A DNA stretch of 6,071 nt, taken from contig JADGOP010000157.1 in assembly GCA_017882935.1 (NCBI GenBank), positions 1-6,071 on the forward strand, in the 5' to 3' direction. The position numbers were made by a program, and so were the translations under genes. Below, in pieces: positions 1 to 5,154 of this stretch. Position 1 is the stretch's first letter, and every line of letters starts with the position of its first letter. The notes under the pieces were generated by a model. That model had not been told where the DNA came from and did not search any database. It worked only from the letters and a program-made list of their open reading frames with translations. The DNA comes from Actinomycetota bacterium (GTDB lineage Bacteria > Actinomycetota > Acidimicrobiia > Acidimicrobiales > Iamiaceae).

Positions 1-1178
1 CCCTCGGTGTCGAGACCGGGGCCGGCGCGGCACAGGTAGTGGGCGGCGGTGGCCGCGGCGTCGTAGAGGTTCTCGGGGTCGGCGGTCCCGTCGCCGTCGC
101 CGTCGGTCGCCACCGACCGCCACGTGCTCGGGATGAACTGCATGGGCCCCACCGCTCGGTCGCCCTTCGGCGTGCCGTCGAGCGCACCGCCGTCGGTATC
201 GGGGATGCGCTTGTTGCCATGGGTGCCGTCGAGCATCGGGCCGTAGATGGGGACCGAGACGTGACCGAGGGCGTCGAGCGAGCCCCCGGAGTAGGTGCCC
301 TGGTCGGACTCGATGGCGCCGATGCCCGCGAGCAGGGTCCAGGAGATCCCGCAGCCCGGGCTCGTGAGGTTGGCGAGGTCGGCGGCGTGGCGGTAGGCGT
401 CGAGCGCCACGAGTGGGAGGTCGGTGCCGCGCACGTCGGAGATCGCGCGGGCTGCGAGCAGGTCGGCCTTGGCGACCGCGCGCCGCGCCGTGTCGTTGGT
501 GATGGCCGCCGTGGCGTCGTCGCGCGCACGGGTGGTGGCGTCGATGGCTGCGCGGGTGGCGGCCAGGCGCGCCCGGTTGCGGGTGAGCCGGTCGTCGGCC
601 CGCCCGAGGATGCGCAGCTGCGTGCCGAGCTGGGAGGCGCTGTCCTGGGTGACCTCCTGGCGGAGGGCCGTCTTGGTCTCGGCGCGGGTCAGGGCACCGA
701 GGTCGTAGTTCGACACGGCGGACGCTTCGGTGTCGTCGCCGCCCACGCCGGTGTAGGCCTCGATCGCCAGCGCTCGCAACCGCGTGCGGAGCCGTGCGAT
801 GTGGCGGGAGGCGCGGCGGGCGACGGCGGTGTCGCGGACGATGGCGACCTGCAGGCGGGAGGCGAGCGCCTCGAGCGTCGCCAGGCGCTGCACCGCGGCC
901 GTGTGGGCACGGACGTCGGCGGCGAGCTGGGCGGTGACCTGGTCGTACCCGGCGCGGGCCTGCTCGTACCCCGCGCCGACCACGGGCACCCGGTCGAGCA
1001 GCGGGTCGATGTGCGGCGCGGGCCTGCCGTTGGCCCCGATCGGGTCGGCCCGGGGGGCCACGCCGGCCACGGCGACGGCGGTGGGCGTGGTGGCGACGAT
1101 CGCGAGCAGCGCCACCGCCAGGGTGGTGAGCGCGCGCACGGGCGAGCGGCGGCGGGAGGCGTGGGCGTGGTGGACCAT
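1..1178 (-). CDS. Secreted lytic transglycosylase-like murein hydrolase with long helical N-terminal region (C-terminus outside window)
   Basis: Reading the minus strand from ATG at 1178 gives 392 codons with no stop before the window edge, so the gene is truncated here. Residues 1-38 look like a Sec signal peptide: Arg-rich start, hydrophobic stretch at about 16-31, likely cleavage near TAVA-VA (A36/A38). About residues 68-250 are rich in Ala, Arg, Asp and Gln and look helical, possibly coiled coil. From about 272 the protein matches the lytic transglycosylase fold: SPGCG, WTLLAGIGAIES with E290 as probable catalytic acid, and GPMQFIPSTW at 344-353, a hallmark of this family. DGDGDG at 359-364 resembles the EF-hand-like calcium loop of MltB-type enzymes. 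C276 and C383 could form a disulphide. It probably cleaves peptidoglycan glycan strands outside the membrane. The start is uncertain: an in-frame GTG lies at 1232, and the GGAGGTG about 20 nt upstream of ATG 1178 is poorly spaced for it. The family call is firm; the role of the helical region is not. Confidence 0.88.
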   Translation of the reverse strand, partial: MVHHAHASRRRSPVRALTTLAVALLAIVATTPTAVAVAGVAPRADPIGANGRPAPHIDPLLDRVPVVGAGYEQARAGYDQVTAQLAADVRAHTAAVQRLATLEALASRLQVAIVRDTAVARRASRHIARLRTRLRALAIEAYTGVGGDDTEASAVSNYDLGALTRAETKTALRQEVTQDSASQLGTQLRILGRADDRLTRNRARLAATRAAIDATTRARDDATAAITNDTARRAVAKADLLAARAISDVRGTDLPLVALDAYRHAADLANLTSPGCGISWTLLAGIGAIESDQGTYSGGSLDALGHVSVPIYGPMLDGTHGNKRIPDTDGGALDGTPKGDRAVGPMQFIPSTWRSVATDGDGDGTADPENLYDAAATAAHYLCRAGPGLDTE

Positions 1179-1260
1179 GGTGCGGAGACGACCAGCATCC
1201 CACCTCCGCCGTCGCAGCCGGTGGCTCCCCACGCCGACCCGACCCCGCGAGCCCATGGTG

Positions 1261-1272
1261 CAGACTGACCCC
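1261..1272 (+). promoter_or_regulatory. Possible leaderless promoter of the crotonase gene (-10-like CAGACT)
   Basis: CAGACT at 1261-1266 is one base from the actinobacterial -10 pattern TANNNT and stands 6 nt before ATG 1273, with no Shine-Dalgarno sequence in between. This is the spacing expected for a leaderless transcript. I see no clear -35. The 94-bp gap between the divergent genes (1179-1272) otherwise shows no obvious operator or convincing promoter for the minus-strand gene. Confidence 0.3.
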
Positions 1273-2133
1273 ATGGCTGAACGCGTGACCGTGACCGTCC
1301 ACGAGGGTGTCGCCGACGTCCGGCTCAACCGCCCCGACAAGCTCAACGCCATCGACCCGCCGATGTTCGCCGCGCTCGCCGCGGCGGCCGACCGGGTGGC
1401 TGCCGATCGCAGCATCCGGGCGGTCGTGCTGTCGGGCGAGGGCCGGGGCTTCTGCGCCGGGCTCGACTTCGGCAGCTTCCAGGCCATGGCAGGCGGCGGC
1501 GATGGCGCTGCCGACGACTCGCCCTCCGACGCCGACCTGGGCGACGACGCCATCGCGCTGCTGTCGATGGCCGGTCGCCTCACGGACCGGCTCGCGGGTC
1601 GCATCACCAACCTGGCGCAGCAGGCGGCCTACGCCTGGACCGAGCTTCCCGTCCCGGTCATCGCGGCGGTGTCGGGGCCGGCGCTCGGGGGTGGGCTCCA
1701 GATCGCGCTCGGCGCCGACATCCGCATCGTGGCGCCCGACGCCAAGCTCTCGGTGCTCGAGATCCGCTGGGGGCTGCTGCCCGACATGACCGGCCTGCAG
1801 GTGCTGCCCCGGCTCGTGGGCATCGACGTGGCGAAGGAGCTGTCGTTCACCGGGCGCATGGTGTCGGGTGAGGAGGCGGTGGCGCTCGGCCTGGCCACGC
1901 GCACGTCCGCCGATCCCCGGGCCGACGCGCTGGCCCTCGCCACCGAGATCGCGGGCAAGAACCCGCTCGCCATCCGCGGCACCAAGGCCCTGCTCAACGC
2001 CGCAGGCACCCGGCCGCTCGGTGACTCGTTCCTCGAGGAGTCGCGGCTCATGCAGGAGCTCATCGGCAGCCCCAACCAGGTCGAGGCCGTGATGGCCTAC
2101 TTCGAGAAGCGCGCCCCGGTCTTCACCGACTGA
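1273..2133 (+). CDS. Crotonase/enoyl-CoA hydratase family protein
   Basis: This 286-residue protein has the crotonase fold. The N-terminal strand reads VADVRLNRPDKLNAID (13-28). The first oxyanion-hole segment is RGFCAGLDF (58-66), and the second is SGPALGGGLQIALGADIRI (134-152). Then comes KLSVLEIRWGLLPDMTG (158-174). At the position of crotonase Glu144 there is Gln143, while E163 matches crotonase Glu164. D171 sits where dienoyl-CoA isomerases carry an acidic residue. GGG(L/F)QIALGADIR with Gln is, from memory, typical of a subfamily common in actinobacteria and proteobacteria, so the exact reaction (hydration, isomerisation or other) is open. Residues 73-92 form a Gly/Asp-rich insert ahead of a helix. 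I chose ATG 1273; ATG 1255 would add six residues (MVQTDP) with no better signal. The enzyme is cytoplasmic and likely acts on an acyl-CoA thioester. The gene is convergent with the GDPD gene downstream. Confidence 0.92.
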   Translation: MAERVTVTVHEGVADVRLNRPDKLNAIDPPMFAALAAAADRVAADRSIRAVVLSGEGRGFCAGLDFGSFQAMAGGGDGAADDSPSDADLGDDAIALLSMAGRLTDRLAGRITNLAQQAAYAWTELPVPVIAAVSGPALGGGLQIALGADIRIVAPDAKLSVLEIRWGLLPDMTGLQVLPRLVGIDVAKELSFTGRMVSGEEAVALGLATRTSADPRADALALATEIAGKNPLAIRGTKALLNAAGTRPLGDSFLEESRLMQELIGSPNQVEAVMAYFEKRAPVFTD

Positions 2134-2151
2134 GGGGCCTCGCAGACAGGG

Positions 2152-2173
2152 GCCGGGCCTGCGTCAGCCCGGC
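2152..2173. repeat. Short hairpin between convergent genes, over the GDPD stop codon
   Basis: GCCGGGC (2152-2158) and GCCCGGC (2167-2173) are perfect 7-bp arms around an 8-nt loop. The loop includes the GDPD stop codon (complement of 2164-2166). It could slow transcription from the crotonase gene, but no T-tract follows on either strand, so I do not call it a proven terminator. G+C-only arms of this length can arise by chance here. Confidence 0.35.
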
Positions 2174-2931
2174 TGCCACTCGCCGCGGGCCTCGATGACC
2201 CCGCGCAGCACGGCCGGGCGGTCGGTCATGATGCCGTCGACGCCGAGGTCGAGCAGCTCGGCCATGGCGGTGGGGTCGTCGATGGTCCAGACGTGCACCT
2301 GCAGGCCCTGCTCGTGCGCGGTGGCGAGGAAGCGCTCGTCGACGAGGACGTGTCCTTTCACCTCCCGGGGCACCTGGGCGCACCCCGCCGCGACGGAGCC
2401 CCCCGGAAGCCGGTACGACGCGACGCGGAGGCGGGCCAGGCCACGCGGCCCGAGCGAGGTGCAGAGCCCGGTGCCGAGGCGACCGCGGAGCGTGGCGAGG
2501 CGGCGGTCGGAGAAGGAGCCGAGGCAGACGCGGTCGATGCTCGCCGTGCGTCGGATGACGTCGACCAGGGCGTCGACGCAACCGTCGTGCTTGGGATCGA
2601 TGTTCACCCGGAGGTCGGGCCAGGTGCCCAACAGGTCCTCGAGGAGGGGGATGGGCTCGCGGCCGTCGACGCGGGCCTCCTGCACCACCGACCAGGGCTG
2701 CTCGCTGATGGCGCCGGTGCGGTCGGTGACGCGGTCGAGCTGGTCGTCGTGGAAGGCCAGGAGGACCCCGTCGGAGGTCACGTGCACGTCGGTCTCGACG
2801 TAGCGGTAGCCGAGGGCCACGGCTGCCTCGAACGCCGGCATGGTGTTCTCGGGCCAGTCGCCGGCACCGCCACGGTGGGCGAACGCGAGCGGGCCCGGGT
2901 GGTTCAGGAACGGCCAGGCGCTGGGCGGCAT
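2164..2931 (-). CDS. Glycerophosphodiester phosphodiesterase (GDPD family, cytoplasmic)
   Basis: This 255-residue protein has the GDPD TIM-barrel signature complete and in order. It reads FAHRGG (17-22, with catalytic H19 and R20) and WPENT (26-30, E28). ETDVH (46-50) supplies metal ligands E46 and D48. FHDD has the second catalytic His, H61, and NIDPKHD (110-116) has K114. VHVWTID lies at 202-208, and the barrel closes with GVDGIMTDRP (220-229). Known members hydrolyse glycerophosphodiesters such as glycerophosphocholine or glycerophosphoethanolamine to sn-glycerol-3-phosphate and an alcohol, using a divalent metal. There is no signal peptide or membrane segment, so it resembles cytoplasmic UgpQ types rather than periplasmic GlpQ. 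The open frame runs far upstream, but homology begins just before FAHRGG, and ATG 2931 is preceded by a -10-like box at leaderless spacing. No transporter genes are adjacent, so substrate supply is unknown. Confidence 0.95.
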   Translation of the reverse strand: MPPSAWPFLNHPGPLAFAHRGGAGDWPENTMPAFEAAVALGYRYVETDVHVTSDGVLLAFHDDQLDRVTDRTGAISEQPWSVVQEARVDGREPIPLLEDLLGTWPDLRVNIDPKHDGCVDALVDVIRRTASIDRVCLGSFSDRRLATLRGRLGTGLCTSLGPRGLARLRVASYRLPGGSVAAGCAQVPREVKGHVLVDERFLATAHEQGLQVHVWTIDDPTAMAELLDLGVDGIMTDRPAVLRGVIEARGEWQPG

Positions 2932-2937
2932 GCGCCG

Positions 2938-2943
2938 AGGGTA
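2938..2943 (-). promoter_or_regulatory. -10-like box TACCCT before the GDPD start (leaderless)
   Basis: On the minus strand TACCCT fits TANNNT and is followed by six bases (CGGCGC) and then ATG 2931. There is no Shine-Dalgarno sequence. Together these suggest transcription starting at or next to the start codon. No -35 is evident, which is common in actinobacterial promoters. Confidence 0.4.
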
Positions 2944-3004
2944 CTGGTCGCCGCCCTCGCGGCCGGGTGGGGCACGGCGGTTCGCCGACCGCCCGGGCAG
3001 GAAT

Positions 3005-3022
3005 CTTGACTGGGCGGTCAAG
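3005..3022. promoter_or_regulatory. Inverted-repeat operator candidate, TetR-like, between GDPD and acyl-CoA dehydrogenase genes
   Basis: CTTGAC (3005-3010), a 6-bp spacer and GTCAAG (3017-3022) form a perfect inverted repeat; seven of nine positions in the 18-mer are symmetric. Form and size match operators of TetR-family repressors that control acyl-CoA dehydrogenase genes in actinobacteria, typically a TGAC...GTCA core. It abuts the -10-like box at 3023-3028, so a bound protein would block the dehydrogenase promoter. No regulator gene lies in the window, so the binding protein is unknown. Confidence 0.5.
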
Positions 3023-3028
3023 TAGCGT
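3023..3028 (+). promoter_or_regulatory. -10-like box TAGCGT for the acyl-CoA dehydrogenase gene
   Basis: TAGCGT fits TANNNT and follows directly on the inverted repeat. The TTGACT in the repeat is only 11 bp upstream, too close to act as a normal -35 for this box. Transcription from here would give a leader of about 40 nt containing the ribosome binding site. Confidence 0.35.
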
Positions 3029-3062
3029 CTCGGCGACGCGGCCGAGGGTCGGCCGCCGCCCC

Positions 3063-3068
3063 GAGGAG
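3063..3068 (+). promoter_or_regulatory. Ribosome binding site of the acyl-CoA dehydrogenase gene
   Basis: GAGGAG lies 7 nt before ATG 3076. It is the only clear Shine-Dalgarno sequence at good spacing in the window and supports this start. The other plus-strand genes and the GDPD gene look leaderless. Confidence 0.65.
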
Positions 3069-3075
3069 CCCACCC

Positions 3076-4314
3076 ATGACCGTGGTCGACGACCCGTCCG
3101 CCTCCGCCGGCCCGTCCGCCGACGCCGCCGACACCGACCTCGACGCGGCGCGGGTCCTCGCGCTCGTCGACACCCTGCTCGCCGACCACCCACCCGCCAC
3201 GACGAGCACCCGCGACTTCCTCGGCGCCCAGTTCGACGCCGGCCTCGCATGGGTCAACTTCGACGAGGGCTGCGGTGGCCTCGGGTTGCCGCCGTCGCTG
3301 CAGAAGCTGGTCCAGGAGCGCCTCGGCCGGGCGCACGCCCCGCACCCGTACGCGGCCAACCCCATCGGCTACGGCATGGGTGCGCCGACCGTTGCCAGTC
3401 ACGGCACCTCCGAGCAGCGCGCCCGCTACCTCCGACCGCTGTTCACCGGCGAGGAGGTGTGGTGCCAGCTGTTCTCCGAGCCCGGTGCCGGCTCCGACGT
3501 GGCGAGCCTCGCCACCCGGGCGGTGCTCGACGGCGACGAGTGGACCGTGAACGGCCAGAAGGTGTGGACCACCCTCGGGCACATCGCCCGCTGGGGGATG
3601 CTCGTGGCCCGCACCAACCCTGACCTCCCCAAGCACCGTGGCATGACCTACTTCATCGTCGACATGCACCAGCCCGGCGTCGAGGTGCGGCCGCTGCGGC
3701 AGATCACCGGCGAGGCCGAGTTCAACGAGGTGTACTTCACCGACGCCCGGGTGCCCGACGCCAACCGGCTGGGTGAGGTGGGCGATGGCTGGCGGGTGTC
3801 GCTCACGACGCTGATGAACGAGCGGGTGTCGATCGGTGGGAACGTGCCGCCGCGCGGGTCGGGGCTCATCGGCAAGGCTGTCGACCTGTGGCGCGACCGC
3901 GGCCTCACCGACGGGGCCACGCGTGACCAGCTGATGCAGCTGTGGGTGCGGGCCGAGGTGCTGCGGCTCACCAACTGGCGTGCCGCGCAGGCGCGCCGCG
4001 TGGGGACGCCCGGCCCCGAGGGGTCCATCGGCAAGGTGGCCTTCGCCGAGCTCAACAAGGACATCTCCTCGTTCAACGTCGAGCTGATGGGGCCCGCGGG
4101 GATGCTCTACGACACGTACGAGATGGTGCAGCCCACGCTCGCCATGAACTTCGAGCAGGTGCCGCAGAAGGTCTTCCTGCGCACCCGGGCCAACTCCATC
4201 GAGGGCGGCACCACCGAGGTCATGCGCAACATCCTGGGCGAGCGCGTGCTGGGCCTGCCCGGCGAGCCCCGCGTCGACAAGTCGCTCCCCTGGACCGATG
4301 TCCCCCGCAACTGA
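3076..4314 (+). CDS. Acyl-CoA dehydrogenase family protein (FadE-like)
   Basis: This 412-residue flavoenzyme has the usual family length. After a disordered Ala/Asp/Ser-rich start (1-24) it has an N-terminal helical domain. The FAD and substrate beta domain carries CQLFSEPGAGSDVASLATRA (130-149) and WTVNGQKVWTT (156-166). The C-terminal helical domain ends with RANSIEGGTTEVMRNILGER (371-390). E376 sits in the I/Y-E-G-T/G position of the catalytic base in medium-chain and many FadE enzymes, so the active site looks intact. Family members oxidise an acyl-CoA to the 2,3-enoyl-CoA, passing electrons to electron-transfer flavoprotein; the crotonase family acts on the following step. The IEGGTTEVMRNILGERVLGLP ending is common in actinobacterial FadEs, including those for branched, aromatic or steroid-derived acyl-CoAs, so chain specificity is not predicted. 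Some relatives work as heterodimers of adjacent genes; no partner is adjacent here. A good ribosome binding site and a likely operator lie upstream. Confidence 0.95.
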   Translation: MTVVDDPSASAGPSADAADTDLDAARVLALVDTLLADHPPATTSTRDFLGAQFDAGLAWVNFDEGCGGLGLPPSLQKLVQERLGRAHAPHPYAANPIGYGMGAPTVASHGTSEQRARYLRPLFTGEEVWCQLFSEPGAGSDVASLATRAVLDGDEWTVNGQKVWTTLGHIARWGMLVARTNPDLPKHRGMTYFIVDMHQPGVEVRPLRQITGEAEFNEVYFTDARVPDANRLGEVGDGWRVSLTTLMNERVSIGGNVPPRGSGLIGKAVDLWRDRGLTDGATRDQLMQLWVRAEVLRLTNWRAAQARRVGTPGPEGSIGKVAFAELNKDISSFNVELMGPAGMLYDTYEMVQPTLAMNFEQVPQKVFLRTRANSIEGGTTEVMRNILGERVLGLPGEPRVDKSLPWTDVPRN

Positions 4315-4468
4315 CCCCCACCGCATGCCGCAGATGTTCTGTGGGAAGCCCCGCAATGCGGGCACTTCTGGGGGGAACTACAGCAAGCGCGGCGAGCGCT
4401 TGCTGTAGCTAACCCCGAAAGTGGCCTGATTCCGGGGCTTCCCACAGAACATTTCGAACGGGGGTCAG
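4311..4468. repeat. Long near-perfect palindrome filling the gap between two convergent genes
   Basis: Positions 4334-4452 pair around 4393 without gaps: of 57 opposed pairs, 48 are Watson-Crick, one is G-T and eight mismatch. The outer arms (4334-4353 with 4433-4452) are perfect over 20 bp. The inner arms CTACAGCAAGCGC (4378-4390) and GCGCTTGCTGTAG (4396-4408) are perfect over 13 bp around a GGCGA loop. A further pair, CTGACCCCC (4311-4319) and GGGGGTCAG (4460-4468), flanks this with unequal spacers of 14 and 7 nt. It codes for nothing I recognise and looks richer in A+T than the genes. It may be a REP or MITE-like element, a two-way terminator for the flanking genes, or a structured RNA. 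No T-tract marks a classic terminator. Confidence 0.85.
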
Positions 4469-5073
4469 AGGGGGAGGACGTCGCCGACGGTGCGCAGGTG
4501 CGCGGTCTCGTTGACGGTGTGGAGCTGGCGGCGGCCGTCGCGGTGCGCCAGCACCCGGCTGATGCTCGTGTAGTTGGGCTCGAAGAACAGCGTCTGCTCC
4601 ATGCCGAGCAGGCTCGACAGGAAGGCGTTGATGACGCCGCCGTGGCACACGACCGCCACCCGGCGTCCGTGGCGGGCCTCGATCTGCCGCTCCATGGCGG
4701 CCACGACGCGGGTCTGGAACTCGGCCCGGCGACCGGCACCCGCGGGCCCGACCCAGTCACCCATCAGCTCGATCCAGCGGGGGTCGTCGGTGCCCTTGAG
4801 CTCCTCGAGGGGGATGTAGGCGGTGGCGCCACGGTCGAGCTCGGCGAGGTCGTCGTCGACGACCGGCGTGAGGTCGAAGCGCTCGGCGACGTGGGCCGCG
4901 GTCTCGAGCGCCCGCGCCATGGGGCTGCTCACCAGCGCATCGGGCGGCTCGGCCTCGAGCCACGTCGCGAGCGCGTCGGCCTGGTCGTGGCCGAGGGCCG
5001 CGAGACCGGGATCGACCGCCTGGTCGCTCTCGATGCGGATGGGCAGGCCGTGGCGGATCAACAGGAGCTCCAT
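4465..5073 (-). CDS. Histidine phosphatase family protein (phosphoglycerate mutase-like)
   Basis: This 202-residue protein has all core residues of histidine phosphatases. LIRHG (5-9) carries the phosphorylated H8 and R7. SSPMARALETA (49-59) has the second phosphate-binding Arg, R54. LAELD (76-80) provides the acid E78, and VVCHGGV (141-147) provides the second His, H144. The family transfers phosphate through phosphohistidine; members include broad phosphatases (PhoE type), cobalamin-pathway phosphatases and phosphoglycerate mutases. The short length and lack of the long mutase insertions favour a phosphatase, but the substrate cannot be read from the sequence. It has no signal peptide. ATG 5073 directly precedes the MELLLIRHG strand that begins the fold, although the frame stays open upstream. 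There is no Shine-Dalgarno sequence. Its stop codon lies inside the outer arm of the adjacent palindrome. It diverges from the alpha/beta hydrolase gene across 81 bp. Confidence 0.93.
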   Translation of the reverse strand: MELLLIRHGLPIRIESDQAVDPGLAALGHDQADALATWLEAEPPDALVSSPMARALETAAHVAERFDLTPVVDDDLAELDRGATAYIPLEELKGTDDPRWIELMGDWVGPAGAGRRAEFQTRVVAAMERQIEARHGRRVAVVCHGGVINAFLSSLLGMEQTLFFEPNYTSISRVLAHRDGRRQLHTVNETAHLRTVGDVLPL

Positions 5074-5084
5074 ATCGGGCGGCA

Positions 5085-5090
5085 AGCGTA
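5085..5090 (-). promoter_or_regulatory. Weak -10-like box TACGCT for the histidine phosphatase gene
   Basis: On the minus strand TACGCT fits TANNNT and lies 11 nt before ATG 5073, with no Shine-Dalgarno sequence. It would give a leader of only a few bases. The spacing is looser than for the other boxes, so this is tentative. Confidence 0.25.
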
Positions 5091-5102
5091 CCGGTCGCCA
5101 CT

Positions 5103-5138
5103 CCGACCCCCGCCCGGCCGGGCCCGCGCCGACCCCCG
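5103..5138. repeat. Direct repeat pair flanking a short palindrome in the divergent promoter region
   Basis: CCGACCCCCG occurs at 5103-5112 and 5129-5138, spaced 26 bp start to start. The 12-bp palindrome GCCCGGCCGGGC lies at 5112-5123, roughly where the -35 region of the plus-strand promoter would be. This could be a regulator site for the divergent phosphatase and hydrolase genes. Base composition makes such matches easy, so support is modest. Confidence 0.3.
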
Positions 5139-5140
5139 GG

Positions 5141-5146
5141 TAGCCT
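5141..5146 (+). promoter_or_regulatory. -10 box TAGCCT of a leaderless promoter for the alpha/beta hydrolase gene
   Basis: TAGCCT fits TANNNT and ends 8 nt before GTG 5155, the layout expected for leaderless transcripts in actinobacteria. There is no Shine-Dalgarno sequence. This supports GTG 5155 as the start codon. No convincing -35 is present. Confidence 0.55.
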
Positions 5147-5154
5147 CCGCTCCC

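Noticed and set aside
1095..1178. Twin-arginine (Tat) signal in the transglycosylase N-terminus
   Set aside because: SRRRSPV lacks the usual hydrophobic residues after the arginine pair, so an ordinary Sec signal peptide is simpler.
689..1198. Minus-strand frame starting at ATG 1198 with GGAGG just upstream
   Set aside because: The start signal looks attractive, but the translation is Pro/Ser/Arg-rich without motifs and is out of frame with the transglycosylase. The GGAGG probably arises by chance.
39..1268. Long open plus-strand frame (409 codons)
   Set aside because: It has Gly/Arg/Val-rich low-complexity translation with no motifs and lies opposite the minus-strand frame that contains a signal peptide and GPMQFIPSTW. 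It is a GC-rich shadow.
3006..3011. TTGACT as a -35 box for the dehydrogenase promoter
   Set aside because: It is 11 bp from TAGCGT, too short for a normal sigma-70-type spacer. It is better read as half of the inverted repeat.
2932..4365. N-terminal extension of the GDPD frame on the minus strand, suggesting a giant fusion
   Set aside because: The extension runs antisense through the acyl-CoA dehydrogenase, is His/Gly/Arg-rich without domain motifs, and the GDPD fold starts normally after ATG 2931.
4311..4468. CRISPR array or tRNA gene
   Set aside because: There is one inverted pair rather than evenly spaced direct repeats, and the cloverleaf-like fold lacks tRNA arm lengths and the conserved GTTC loop in the right place.
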